Assembly (NCBI GenBank): GCA_020152595.1
Contig: JAIGNY010004285.1
Span: 792,501-856,500 of the forward strand
DNA from: Chiridota heheva
Taxonomy: Eukaryota; Echinodermata; Holothuroidea; Apodida; Chiridotidae
Direction: 5' to 3'
Length of the DNA stretch: 64,000 nt
Positions within the stretch are counted from its first letter, which is position 1. Every line of letters begins with the position of its first letter. The position numbers were made by a program, and so were the translations under genes. The notes beneath the pieces were generated by a model. That model was not told the origin of the DNA and did no database searches. It saw only the letters and a list, made by a program, of their open reading frames with translations. This document shows positions 38,862 through 51,711 of this stretch, one piece after another.

Positions 38862-39696
38862 CGTAAACAGGTAAACACTTCAATGTACTTTTATTTAAAA
38901 AATAATGCATGCTCCACGGAAAAAGGGGACATCTTATAGGGATTTGAATTGTACATCGGGGTGCAAAAACTGTACAAAACTTAAGTTTACTTTTGGTCAT
39001 GGACTTATGGGCGAGTATCCAGTCGACCTGTGCAAATTCATTTTAAGTTTCTTAAATAACAAGGGTGTAATATTACTATCTCAAATATTCCAATTTTTTA
39101 ACGAATTTAAGCAGGTTCTTGGATTTTCAAATACCACAAACCCAGGATGCTCCTATCACAGGAACCCCACGGACCACGCTTACTGGCGAAACATCGATTA
39201 TAAATGTGTAATGGTAACCAATTAAAATGAAAAAAACCTCGCACTGCCCCTGCAATCATCTTTTTAAAAGTTGTTTTCTTCCATACTTATACCTTGTCAA
39301 TATACCCCATTAACTTTCAGATTCATGCCTGCAACTTTAACACTTATTCAACACATTACCTTCGATTCGACATAGATATTCAGATTGAAATCATCAAGCA
39401 ATTATATATACAATATAGGCTACAAGCTCTATTAAACACATGGAAACGTATCTTCTTAAAACACAGTTTTTCGTGGCACACCCAATTTCGAGGCCACCGT
39501 AGACAAACCACCCACGGCTGATCGGATTTACATCGCATTAGTACGCTGCTCGGATTTACATCGCATTAGTACGCTGCTCGGATTAGCACGTTACACCTGT
39601 ACGCCGGTCGATATAAATGTTTCTGGCCGTTCCTGTTGCCATATAATTTTTCCGGTTTAAAGTTAAACATAATCAACAATAAAATTAGTACTAGAT
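38862..39696. other. Intron 1 segment with open frames of unknown meaning
   Basis: A 106-codon plus-strand open frame at 38905-39225 contains several Cys (CTSGCKNCTK) and is longer than chance favours in such AT-rich DNA, but no family is recognised. A 31-bp tandem duplication lies at about 39525-39585 (GCTCGGATTTACATCGCATT within it). Confidence 0.3.
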
Positions 39697-40145
39697 CAAG
39701 CATCATCCGTATATGTCAATTCACGAAATAATTCTTCTTTCCCTTTAGCATCCTCTTGTTTTTGATTGGCATTACGTAGAAGTACGCCAATATCTTCTTG
39801 ATTGATATAATACAGGCTTTTCCAGAGCTTCTCCTTGTCATATGTTGTGCTGTTATCACTGTCTGATTCGTCCCCTCTGTTATCTACTTTCCCGCCATGC
39901 ATCAGTAGTCTCTGTCTCGCTGGTAGAAACACCAGAATCTCGGTCAATGGTTAGGGATCAGAACACGACTCGCTGGCTGTGCTATCCTCACTGGTTGTGG
40001 TACGATGACGGTGATTTTGGTCAAAAATATCCTCCCCGGAGCTATTACTACGTTGAAAGGGCCCTCCATGCACAGATTTGATATGACGCTGTAGATTATA
40101 GCGACGTGTAAACGTGTTTTTATACAAAGTGCATGAGTAACTCAT
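39696..40145 (-). pseudogene. Decayed C2H2 zinc-finger gene of mobile-element type
   Basis: Minus strand from ATG at 40145: MSYSCTLYKNTFTRRYNLQR followed by HIKSVHG is a single C2H2 finger in which the second Cys is Tyr, so the finger cannot bind zinc normally. The acidic Ser/Thr-rich stretch after it runs into a stop at about 39952, and a further 83 open codons (39696-39947, with DKEKLWKSLYYINQED) follow in the same frame. Single N-terminal fingers of this style with an acidic tail are familiar to me from multi-gene integrase-bearing elements like the one at 56-59.5 kb, but it lies in opposite orientation 16 kb away, so it would be a separate fragment. Confidence 0.45.
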
Positions 40146-41672
40146 CTTATTGGGAGTCAGTGAGCAAATGAGTCGATGACACCATCTTGCCCACTTAAAT
40201 ATTCTTTTGTTTATTCTGTCGACTCAACAATACTTAGAACCAAAGAGTTTCATTTCCTTTCGGAGAAAACGTTGCGGAAAGACGAGATTTGAGGTGTGAT
40301 GTGCCAGTTGTTTCGCAAGTTTGAGCGGGAGTTTGACCTCGGATGACGCAGGGCCTCCCCTTTCTCGAAGTAACGACTGAGTGTTTACTCATCTTTAGTT
40401 GGGAGTGCAGGGGCGTCCTCCATTATTCCCCGTTAATGAAATTTTAGTTGGCATTTGAAAAACTATTTTTGTTTTACCGAGACATTTCAGAAGGAAGTTT
40501 GCAAACAACATTTAAGAAACAAAACACGGGGAAATGGCGTTAAACGGGGGTGAGTGGGTGGGGGTAGGGGGCAGGGGTAGGGGCAGGGGATATGGCGTAA
40601 AACTCAGCCAACTGGTGGGTATTAGGGCCCCATACACCTCCCTGCATGACTCCAAATCCCCCCCTCCCCCTCTTCTGCTATTTTTGTGCACTATTCTGTT
40701 CACGGTATGACTTCAACAAACAAAAAAATGTGTAAAATTTGATACGACAGTTGTGGTTTGAGCACTAGATTTGAAAATAGATTTTTTGTTTATTTACAAG
40801 CGTGCAACCTTTGTTATTGATTTTTTTGAAGTAGCCTACAATACATGACCAGTACGCTGAGAAAGCATTTAAGATGCAAAAACGCAAAACGCAAAAATTT
40901 AGTGCTCAAACCAAAAATGTGTTTTGAAAGTTAGTGCTTAAACTGAAAACCTATTATCAAATCTAGTGCTTAAACCAAAACTATCATATCAAATTTTAGG
41001 CTCATTTATGAATTTTTTGAAGTCATACCGTTAGCAGAATAGTGCACAAAATGACTCACACCTACTATCCCGGCAATGTCAGTCAAAGGTGAGTCATTGA
41101 CTTATGAAATAGTGACTCACATGTGCGTCATTGTACCAAATTGCCAGTCACCAAAGTTACTCTGGGGTGGGTCAATTTACTTCAGACCCATTAACTTTAT
41201 ACAGAGGTGATTGATTTGGGGTAAGTCACCACAAGAAATGTAAGTCATTTGCGCGTGTATTCTGATGCATATTTAATATAAAATATCTTCGAAATGTTCG
41301 AAAACGCTGTCAATTTTAGGGAAAAAACTGTTAGTGTGTAGGCCTACTGTAACGTTAGTGTAGGTCTAACGTTAAAGTGGTCCTCCCATACTTCCTCAAA
41401 AAATTGAGATTTACCCTAATATAGGTTTTTCATATCTTTAAACTCAATAAACTGTCAAGAAATTCTGGAAATAAGTCCATTTTCATAGGAAAAAGGACTT
41501 ACAAATTGATCATTTGTTGCTTCCTCCAAAACACAATTTGAAAGGGATTTGTGACGTCATAGCAGTTTGCTACGTTATTTCAGGAACTGCTGATCGTAAG
41601 CAATGCATGACACACATACTTACCACGTACAAATAGCGTCTGGTTACGAAAGTTTTTTGGGCTGTTCAGGTC
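40146..41672. other. Intron 1 segment, mostly unassigned
   Basis: G-rich low-complexity sequence lies at about 40545-40590. At 41045-41260 there are several GTGAGTCA/TGACTCAC motifs in both orientations, suggesting an old MITE. No exon recognised. Confidence 0.45.
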
Positions 41673-42280
41673 TTAAAGGAAACATAACGTCTGACACAAT
41701 CATTATTTCATATGATAGAGGATACAAATCTTAACCAATTGCCAAACATAGCAAGTCAAAATCTCATTCCTACCTCAAGTTATTCATGTTTGAAATCGAC
41801 ACATGTGGGCTGCCATTTTGTTCAATTCTGTATTGAAATTTGTGCATGATGACATAATTTCCCCACTAGGGACATAAGGATTGTAATGTATTTCTTTATA
41901 AATGTGATTAAAGTTTTTATTCAAAAATGATGTGATACATAGTTTTAACAGCATGTTTGATAATATCATGTATACACAAAAATATCCTTGACCCTTACAA
42001 AAGAAGAACAATTTTTCATGACCTAGAAAACTTGAGGTAGATTATAAAGAAATACAAAGCATTCCAACATCCTGCTGAGCTGATAATATCATATTCTACA
42101 TGTTTTGAAATCAAAATGGCGGCTCCCATAGTACTAATAAGTAGTAGTATTCAAGTTTTTAATAATTACATCAAAATATGTTAGATTGCTTCGGAAGTTA
42201 TGAAACTTAGTCAGATGATTGGTTATTTTTAATTCTATCATATGAAATAAAGGAATATGTTAGACTTATGTCTCCTTCAA
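41673..42280. mobile_element. MITE copy 1 of a TTAA-flanked family
   Basis: The left end TTAAAGGAAACATAACGTCT and the right end, complement of TTGAAGGAGACATAAGTCT, are imperfect terminal inverted repeats that continue inward through a shared TTATTTCATATGATAGA stretch. The interior has GCTGCCATTTTGT and TCAAGTTATTCATGT, both also present in copy 2 at 51712-52285. No coding capacity. With TTAA as target (mutated to TCAA on the right) it fits TTAA-specific groups such as piggyBac or Kolobok, but the superfamily is uncertain. Confidence 0.75.
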
Positions 42281-44637
42281 TTTGTCATTTCAAGTTCAAG
42301 CTATAATAAAATTGATTTCGAAATAAATGAAGAACATTCTTATAATGAAAGGGATGTCGTTCTTTTTTCAATTTGAACCGCTTGCAGATGAGTAAGTAGG
42401 ATATCAGGCGTTACAACCCTTACATGGTCCTACAGTATAAGCCTGCGTAGTCGGCATGGAATTCTTCAACTGTTTCGCAAGTAATATTTTGTTAAACATA
42501 ATCAAATTGTAGTGTTTGCAACGACATAAGCCTCTTTTTTTTGTTACATCTATTGGAAATATAAAGTTTTATTTATCAATGTTTAAGTCTCCGTCGCTTG
42601 ACGTGTAGTCAACAGGCCTACGTGAACTGAATAGTTCATTCACGCAATCCGTTTGCGTTTTAGCACTTGAATTAAAAGTTTTTAAAGAAATTGTGAAATT
42701 TGTGTTAGTTTATTTTTTAAGTTTTAATATGCTAAAAGAAACGGCTTGGCATATTGACACAATAATTACAATTCAGTTCTAATTTGTCGATTTTTCGTCC
42801 TTCGATCATATTTTACACTATACATAAAATAAATCAAAGTGGCCCAGTCGGTTACGGCATTGTCTCTTGAGCTAGAGGTTATGAGTTGGAATATCACCGA
42901 GTCTTATTCTATTTTTTTTTCATTTGAATTTTTATTTCTCGCACTATTTAATCGAACAGAACAGGGGTATAACCAGATAACAATCTGGCGTGAGCTAAAT
43001 ATGACACTGTACCGGTAAGTCCCCAAAACTCGGTTCATGTCAAGTGCACAAAATACGTCCGGAATCGTCTCGTTTTGTTACCCTTTGCCATTGATAAACG
43101 ACTTTTAGTTTGAGAATTTATATTACTAAATTCTCTAACTACACAAAGCTGTGGGATTAGGATTAATATTTACTTGGAAAATACATTTTTAAAAAACAAA
43201 GGAAGATAATAACTGACACTAGTCGCGAACACCAACGGCGTACACACACAAAATGTGCAGCGATGCATCGTTTACTTACACTGACGAAAAACTCATTCTT
43301 TTTTACCATTTTCTCGCAAACGGTGGGGTGTATAGCAGAAAAAATCATAATTTTGCAAACGAAATATTAAAAATATTATATTTATCATTAGTTCCGACCC
43401 CCATGGCAGGACCACTTCAACGTACATTTTTTCACAAGCTAGGTCCTATGAATTGCAGTTCTTTAGTTTAAATATCATTTGAGACTACACGGAAGGTCGT
43501 CAAAGAGCGAAAGTTCAAAAGTTATAGATGACTTTGATTTTGGACCGTTCTCTTGGTGGTCATCCTAACGTATTAAGTGGTAACATTAGGCTATACAAAA
43601 TTCAAGGTTGAAAATCTGTTATTTAGAAATGATAATTTCCACAAAGGATTAAATACAGTTCTTTGAATGTTATTTCGAAATACATAGGAGGAAGATCTGA
43701 GAGTGAAAGGTCGAAAGTCGCGAAAGTGATCGTTACTTGGAATTTTGAAACATTGCTCTCGACTGTTAGCCTAACATATTAAGTGGAACATTAGGCTATC
43801 ATATTTCTTCAAGCATTGAAAAATAATAAAATGAAAAATAAAAACTTCACATTTCTCATTACAATTTTACTCAGCCTTAAAAAAATGTACTGAATGTATT
43901 TATAAAATGCCCCTATTATCATTACTTTTATTATTATCTTGAAATCATATATATAATAATAATGATTATCATTATCAAACGGTGGTGCAAATTAAGTTAC
44001 AGACAGTCAGTCATTACGTTTTGTACTGAAAATGCATTCGGGACAAAAATACTGTGGTTCATCCACTTTTTTGACAGCCGGGCCATGCCTCCCCCTTCGT
44101 TCCCTATACACATATATGGACATTGGCGTATGAAGATATTTTTATGATTTTAGTTGGAGGGGAAAAAGATGAGCACCCTTTTACATATAAATATAATTCA
44201 AGCATATTTGTATTCTTTATTACAAAACAAAACCAAACGATGATTAGCAAATCAACTTGAAGGTTGTTGCAATTGCGGGAAGCCGAGAGGGGACAGTATG
44301 GTCATGGACATTACGAGAGTCCTAGATGTGGATTACGCAATTACGACGGTATTGAACAATTACCTTTCGTCCAACCACCCCTTCTCCCCTTCTTCCAGTA
44401 CCCTGTTAAATTTATATGCGTAACCAAGTTTATAGGACGTGATCACACGTTATTTAGTACTTTCCTGCCGATTCCATTGGGAATTAATGTCACAAAATGT
44501 TATGTATAGGCAGATAGATGAGTTTCTATCTAATTTTCTGGGAACTTAGGTGAATAAAAACATCCCCTGTTTGCGTCCCACTGACAACTTACAATATGCG
44601 TCTAATTAAATTCCGGATCAGTGGCATATCGAACTTC
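42281..44637. other. Intron 1 segment, no gene recognised
   Basis: Contains the tRNA-like stretch at 42840-42912. AACGTATTAAGTGG and AACATATTAAGTGG occur near 43.57 and 43.77 kb with similar flanks, a diverged 210-bp direct duplication. No convincing exon. Confidence 0.45.
42840..42912 (+). repeat. tRNA-like sequence, probably a SINE head or tRNA pseudogene
   Basis: TGGCCCAGTCGGTTACGGC fits the polymerase III A-box consensus (TRGYNNARNNGG). About 30 bases on, GAGTTGGAATATCACC sits where a B box should be but has lost key bases. A run of nine or more T follows, as at a pol III terminator. It is too degenerate for a working tRNA. Confidence 0.5.
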
Positions 44638-44866
44638 GCTCTAAGAAAAGAATAATCAAATTTGACCATAACATGGTCAACCCTGCACCGAACCACTTTG
44701 GTTGAAATTGAACGACCATAACAATGTCTAATTCGACTATAATGTGGTAATAATGGACAGTTTTGACCACATTGTGATCAAAATTGTTGTTCAATTTTGA
44801 CCAAAGTTGACTCGGTGCAGATTGACCATGTAATAGTCAAGATTTGACTATTCCTTTGTAGAGTGT
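44638..44866. mobile_element. MITE with TGGTCAAATTTGACCAT-type ends, copy 1
   Basis: The left arm runs CTCTAAGAAAAGAATAATCA, AATTTGACC, then GCACCGA and TTGAAATTGAACGAC. The right arm carries the same order in reverse complement and ends TTCCTTTGTAGAGTG. The element is almost entirely two arms of about 100 bp, so its single strand would fold into a long hairpin. Confidence 0.7.
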
Positions 44867-44919
44867 TGACAAGTAAGAGGCGGTAATTTAAAAAGTGGCT
44901 AACACAACCAGTCCAGTAG

Positions 44920-45376
44920 CATGCCTTTTAATGGGAACATAAGTGTTCCTATAAATGGAAACATTTTGCTACATGGAAGCCGCCATTTTGTGATATTTGT
45001 CATGATTCTTTGCTATCCTAACGTTAAAGCCTAATGCAATGTTACATTTGTCAAATTTGAAATAGTCTGGGGAAAATATCTTTGCTAATAATAACTTATA
45101 AAAATATATCATTATTGTCATGGCTACAACTTTTCCACTCCCATTTGATATGTTCACCACGCCGTTTTCGAAATATTAAATAAAATAGACAATAGAGCTA
45201 GGATTTTAGGCGCGAAACGGCCATTACGAAAATTCAAATGTTTTTCAACACAATGATTTTTGATATTTCAAGTACATGAATTAGAAACTATGACATTTTA
45301 TCGCAACACCTGAACAATATGGCTGCATGACTGCAATATTCTCGTGGGTTATTAATGTTCCTAATAATAGGCATGC
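44920..45376. repeat. Possible MITE with GCATGCC ends
   Basis: GCATGCCTTTTAATGGGAAC on the left is matched by a diverged reverse complement (GTTCCTAATAATAGGCATGC) on the right. The arms are only about 25 bp and about 80 percent alike. The interior has GCCGCCATTTTGTG, as in the TTAA-flanked family. Weak. Confidence 0.35.
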
Positions 45377-45448
45377 TTCCGGACTGACAACCAATATTGT
45401 ACCCTGTCTACAAAACAAATTTCCAGAAAATCATACACCAATGTTTTG

Positions 45449-45690
45449 TACACTCCTAAAAAGGTATGGTCAAATTTGACCATAATATGGTTATTGGATT
45501 TAACCATAGTATTATGGTAGATTTGACCATAGTGTGACCATAATTGGATCGGTACACAGTTGATCAATGCTATGGTCAAATTTGACCACAGCACTATGGC
45601 TATGCGACCACAGTACGGTGGTCAAAGCAAATGACCATTGTCTCTGTCAAATGAACTAAACGATAAGGTCATATTTGACTATTAAATGAT
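45449..45690. mobile_element. MITE with TGGTCAAATTTGACCAT-type ends, copy 2
   Basis: Begins CACTCCTAAAAAGGTATGGT and continues CAAATTTGACCATAATATGG. It consists of alternating TGGTCAAA and TTTGACCA motifs, ending near AGGTCATATTTGACTATTAA. Same family as 44638-44866. The right terminal CACTC-type bases are lost. Confidence 0.6.
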
Positions 45691-47505
45691 AAAAACGTCT
45701 GAAATAAGAAATATAACACAATTTGGGAAATTTTATGAAACACAAACCTTTATTGGAATATTTTAACAACTTTGAACAGAACATTAGTGAATAGATGAGA
45801 TCAGATTCATCACATATTTTGTTTTACCAAGCCCTACAAAGGATGATTTACAATTTAACTGATTGCAAAATGTCTTTTATATTATATTATCCTTCAGTCT
45901 TTATCTCAGCTCCATTCAAGACCTTTTCATATAATACTTTAGTTCTCAACATCACCATTCATTCCTGGAGCACTGACCACTGGGAAAAAAAAGAAATAAC
46001 AAATATTGATCATACAGACTTGGTGCTAAGCATATGATATACATGCACATTATTGGGAGAATGTGATACTAAAATTATGAAGCGAAAAAAGTGTTTAGTT
46101 CGATCATTTTGTTTATTTTTGAAAACTGTTTACATTATACCTTTCAAAACATTTTCCAGAAGTAAAGTTCATTTTCAGCCTTTAAAGATTCACAACTATT
46201 GACATCTAGTAGAAATTTGCATATGCAGTATACAAACAATACTATACATAAACTACAAAGAGACCATCTGGTACAGTAGTTCAGTAGCTTACTTACATAT
46301 CATGAAGGTTTAAATGAAAGTAAAACTTAATCATTACATGCAGGAGTAGAGTACTAGCTGGTACAAGATATGCTTTTTTCCAAAACCTTCAAAATCAAAT
46401 ATATCCCGATCATTTTAAATAGGATATATCCACATCGAGATTCTTTTACCACTTTACAAACTAACCTTACCGGTTTGGTACCTTCCTATGTAATGTGACT
46501 GATGTTACATAACCATAATTTTGCGTGAGTGACATTACCAATTTCACCTGTCCATCATTTGTAGATGGAATGATTTTCAACAATATTTGCTCGGTGAGTT
46601 GGTCCACTGAGGTAAGAGGAGAATTAAAAAGGGCAGCACTGGATTCACGGTTTGTTTGTTATATTAAAATTTCAAATTACTCATCCCCACTAAAAACCTA
46701 ATGTGCATCAAATTCAATAATCCTTAAGCATTCTGGATTTTTGGAGCATGAAGTCTTCACGTAAAAGAAAATTGAAATCGAGCAAATATAATAAACCAAT
46801 AAAAGTACAGAGTCTACATGCTTTTCGTAGAAATTTTTTCTCAATTTAGGGGAGAAAGTGTTTATGTTCAACGTCATATATCCAGACAAAAATCATTTAA
46901 CCACGAACTGACGAGCTTCAATGTATTTTTAACTATTTTGGGATTAAGTTGTTTAAAATGTGTGAAATTGCCCATATTTTGTCTGGAATAGTATAACATT
47001 ACGTATAGTGTTCTGTGAAAAGGACAATCCAAATGATGTAAACAAACAGAAGTTAATTAAACCTCTGTTGACATTACAATGACTTTGTGACCTGTTGCAC
47101 CATCATTGGTGCCTTACAAATTATGGACACATCAAAAGCTCTGGACAGATGGACATCTACAATATTTTCCTGTAAAAAAATGATTTTATATTTTTTGGAA
47201 AAGAGGTTTTAGATTATTGCAATTAATTTTGTATAATGGAATCATAAAGGGATTAATAATGGGTGTTTATTTCCAAATAATCAAAAATTCAGTTGAAGAT
47301 AAAAAGCACTGAAGAGTACTTCGATAAAAATAATTACGTTTAAAATTGACAAATCTAAGAAATTATGCACAAACTGCAAAATGTGCGGGTAAGTTCAGGT
47401 CTATTTTTCAAGAGAGGTTTTAGAGATCTTACACCTGGAGAAGTAATAGTCTTACCATGACCATCACATAATTAAACACAAATTTGGATGAACTTGCAAG
47501 ACGTT
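45691..47505. other. Intron 1 segment, nothing recognised
   Basis: AT-rich sequence with short unsupported open frames only. Confidence 0.5.
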
Positions 47506-47507
47506 TA

Positions 47508-47981
47508 TGGTTGGCCATGCGGATTATAACGTCTCCTAACGTTACGCCTCAGAAAAATCCATTCTTACGTCGTAACAATCAGTTCTTACGTTGTAACAAT
47601 TCCATTTCATACGTCTAAAACGCGTCGTTAATCAGTTAATTGGCTGTTTCCTTTAGGCGTTAGAATAGACATAATTTTACTCGTAAAAACTAATTTTCAG
47701 ACTTATTTTACGTCTGAGAAAAATTAATTCTTACGTCGTAACAATCAGTTTTTACGTCGTTACAATTCCATTGCATACGTCTAAAACGGGTCGCTGATTG
47801 GCTGTTTCCTTTGGACGTAAGAATAGAAAATTAGTTTTCACACGTATGTCTATTCTTACCTCTAAAGGAAGACGCCAATCAGCAATACGTTTTAGACGTA
47901 TGCAATGGAATTGTTACAACGTAAGAATTACACTTTTTTAGGCGTAATATTAGGAGACGTTATGACCCGCATGGCCAACCA
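47508..47981. mobile_element. MITE with about 41-bp terminal inverted repeats and TA target duplication
   Basis: The left end TGGTTGGCCATGCGGATTAT, AACGTCTCCTAACGTTACGC is matched by the right end's reverse complement with only about four differences. TA dinucleotides flank both sides (47506-47507 and 47982-47983). Inside, a TTCTTACGTCGTAACAATCA, CGTCTAAAACG, TTGGCTGTTTCCTTT block occurs twice directly and once inverted, so the element is a compound of internal repeats. TA duplication fits Tc1/mariner-type mobilisation. No transposase is encoded. Confidence 0.85.
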
Positions 47982-47983
47982 TA

Positions 47984-50852
47984 GACCTTTGACACCTATC
48001 GGGATAGTTCACATTTAAAATGTACAATGACCCCAAAGATATGTCTGTGACATTCAGAAATGTTGTCAGCTCTATGCTAGTACGTCAATAATCACAAAGC
48101 TTTGTGATGGATAGTGTCGTGTACCAAGGATCAAGATGAAGGGCTGCGTCTTCTCTCTTCCTGTTTAATACATCTCTATATACTCTGGCAGATTAGTTTC
48201 TACCTGTCAAAAGAAGAAAAGCAACTCAGTTACTAAGGATTGTTACACTTAGAAAAGTGGCCCCTCCCACTGTTTCAGAGAATGGCAATGGCTGTTTCAT
48301 TAACCAAGTAGACTGCTATATGAGGTGTGTAACAATGAGAAATAAATATGGAGACAAACTTTGGTATATCATTTGGTGCAACGGTGCACAAATAGCAGTG
48401 CATGGAACACGTGTGCAGATGAAAGAGGATACGAACAGTAGTGTAGTGAACATTCACCAATTAAATAAAGGGAAACAACCCGATCAGCCTGGATCAACAT
48501 ACACTCAGTCACATCTTCTTGTAATATAAAACTTCATTTTCATCAAGCGTTGACCCAAATTGATAAGGTTGTAGGTTATTTTAACATATATGGAACTTTC
48601 CATTTGCTTTCTGTTAACTTCGGAATTAACATCAGAATTAGTATCCTTAGAGCAGAAACTTGCATTGAATATTGCCGCATTCATTTCAACTTGAAACGTT
48701 CAAAACCAACGTTAAACTATAAGGCGCAGAATGTTGCACATTTTAACAATTATGTGCCAAGCAGTGCTACCGCATCAAACTTGATATATACTTAAGCTGG
48801 CAGCTATGCCAATTTTGAGGCATATAATTCCTTTATTTCCCCCACATTTTGTTACAAATTGGAGGGATTGGATTGACTGTGTAAAATAGGAGTATTTTGG
48901 GTGCATTTCATCTGTTCATGAGAAGTTTTTGCTATGCATTCTTTAAACCATTAGTTCTAGTATAATGAATCTGTGAGAGTAATAACCAACTAGCTGCCAT
49001 GAATGTTAGGAACCTAGAAGCTGCTCCCATGTCCTTTCGAGGCCTTTTTTTGATGTATCATCATAAAAAACAGGCCAAACAGGTAAGGGGAAAGCCAACT
49101 GTTTTCAGAGTTTAATGTTAATATTTTACATTGGTTTGAGGCATAGTTGTCACAACCCAAAGAAGAAACTTTTGAGTTTGAACCAAACTTAAGACTTGTG
49201 ACAAAACTCATTAACGACTGAGGCACTGCACCTTCCAATAATCAAATTTACAGGTTAATAAAAGTAAGTTTGCACATGCAGTAGCTTTAATACCTTTCTT
49301 TACTTCTTTGGCTTTAAACTGAATCTTATTACAAATATCACGATAATTGGCCTAAGTTTCCGGTTGAACAAGGGAAATATATATTTTTTATCGTATTGTA
49401 TTTTGTTCACATTCAATTTTTGTTTAATCGAGTGAATAACTCCAAACCAACAGGTTTTTTAAGAGAAAAAGTGGGAAAATGGGAATAAACTTTAGAGCAC
49501 TACGTGTTACAAATGCATGCAAAGTCAAAGATCTATGCACAGGTAGCAACTTGATCTCATTTGGAAGAAAACATGCAAGAAACCATGAAAGTCGAACACT
49601 TTCAAAAACCTTTAATAATTTCATCATAATTGTTTAAAATTTGAACATTTCACGACATTTTGAATTTTAAGGCCTTCTATAATAAATCATACAAATTGTA
49701 TTGATATTTTGTGACATCAACACTGGAAAACCAATGCATTTCGCTATGTTTACTTATTGTTTTTCAATTCTTCATCCACGTTATTTGAATGGCAGAGGTT
49801 GAACATGACAAAGCGTTTTGAATCTTAATCATCTGATCCTGCAACACGAATTGGTCCCCAATGGAAATTACGCAGAAGAATAAAGAGTAACGATTCTCCG
49901 TGACTGAAATTAAGGACAGAAATTTAAAGAATCAATTTAAGATTTTGAGCTGTTCTCTTTCACACATCACAATTTTTCACATACATTCAGAATTTAAAGC
50001 TCTTTCTGTTGAATATAAATTCACCACCTGTCCATATACCTATACAGATTTATGCATGTAGTACAAATGGTATCTACACATGTAAGTCCTAAAAAACCTA
50101 AAAGAATATTGAGAGACCTTTGCCTTTATCAACACAAAAATGTTCTAAAAATAATTGTCAAACCCGGCACCAAGATGTAAGGCATAAGGGAAAGGTACTA
50201 GTTTTACGTCAACTTAAGCTGTAAAGGCTTCTGCCCTGCTAGCCCTGACCGGTTTACCACTCTTGTATTAACTAGTTTAGTAGGAACTGTAGTGTGCATG
50301 GTAGAATCTGGACCGCTAGCATGGGAAACATTAAAGGCTGTAAATTAAGATAATTAAAATAGATAAGTGTGGGTTATTAATTCCAACTTTGGGCAGTTCC
50401 ACATAAGGTGCTGTAACAGTGTACTACATGCTAATGGTCTGAATTCGTGTTGCAGGCTGCTTTACTTTATCAATTGTATTGGTGTATTCTTACAAACACA
50501 AGTTGGGTTACAACAATGATGTAGTAGAAACTTAGCCCAGAACATTTAGAACTAAAGAGGTGTCGCGAATCTGATGCATACTTACTTTCACGTTGGTTTA
50601 CACTTTAAAACATTTGAATGGTGATACAAATCTGCCGAGATTACAATTGTACGTGTATTGCAATGTATAACACAAATGCATAGGCGAAGTGAAGGATGAT
50701 ATTTTAGGAAGGGGAGGGAGGGGCATGTCACCAAAATATTGATAAAAATTGCCAGAATTTGAAGTTTTGAAAAAACAATCTTTTTGAAGGCTAGGAGTGG
50801 GTATAAGGTATCGCCATTCTTGACAGAAACTCCTTCCAGTTGGGATTTTAGA
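47984..50852. other. Intron 1 segment, no gene recognised
   Basis: A 90-codon plus-strand open frame at 48257-48529 and an 81-codon one at 48550-48795 lie close together, but neither shows a domain I know. Otherwise AT-rich and unremarkable. Confidence 0.4.
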
Positions 50853-51487
50853 CAGTTAACATATGATTAGCTCTAGTAAACTCTCTGATCTGAGTCAGCA
50901 GTTAACATATGATTAGTTCTAGTAAACTCTCTGATCTGAGTCAGCAGTTTACATATGATTAGTTCTAGTAAACTCTCTGATCTGAGTCAGCAGTTTACAT
51001 ATGATTAGTCTTAGTAAACGCTCTGATCTGAGTTAGCAATTAACATATGATAAGTTCTAATAAACTCTCTGATCTGAGCAGTTAACATATGATTAGTTCT
51101 AGTAAACTCTCTGATCTGAGTCAGCAGTTAACATATGATTAGTTCTAGTAAACTCTCTGATCTGAGTCAGCAGATTACATATGATTAGTTTTATTAAACG
51201 CTCTGATCTGAGTCAGCAGTTAACATATGATAAGCTCTAGTAAACTCTCTGATCTGAGTCAGCAGTTGACATATGATTAGTTCTAGTAAACTCTCTGATC
51301 TGAGTCAGCAGTTTACATATGATTAGTTCTAGTAAACTCTCTGATCTGAGTCAGCAGTTTACATATGATTAGTTCTAATAAACTCTCTGATCTGAGTCAG
51401 CAGTTTACATATGATTAATTCTAGTAAACTCTCTAATCTGAGTCAGCAGTTTACATATGATTAGTTCTAGTAAACGCTCTGATCTGA
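50853..51487 (+). repeat. 46-bp minisatellite, about 14 copies
   Basis: Units of CAGTTAACATATGATTAGTT, CTAGTAAACTCTCTGATCTG and AGTCAG repeat head to tail. Variants have GTTTACATATG for GTTAACATATG and CGCTCTGATC for CTCTCTGATC, spaced regularly enough to suggest multi-unit duplications. One copy (around 51075) lacks the AGTC step. Confidence 0.95.
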
Positions 51488-51711
51488 TCTTATGCTACTT
51501 TTAAGGCTTCTGGCAAAAACAACCTTAGTATTTTACTATATTCCAATGATTTTGCAAAGGACTCAATGAGAGTCTGAAGACTGATGTAGTTATTTAGTTG
51601 ACCTTCTTGCTAAGGATCAGTTATATTTGTTCCAGCTTAATTTGAATGATTAATTGATTAAACAAGTTTAACAGCACCGGAACTGGAAAATGTCATTTGT
51701 GCCAACAGAGG

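Noticed and set aside
48257..48795. Two adjacent plus-strand frames as a small gene
   Set aside because: No domain, splice pattern or start context supports them; left as unassigned sequence.
50853..51487. CRISPR-like array
   Set aside because: The repeats are contiguous head-to-tail units without unique spacers, and this is animal DNA; the same holds for the arrays at 8.7, 12.1, 21.2 and 28.2 kb.
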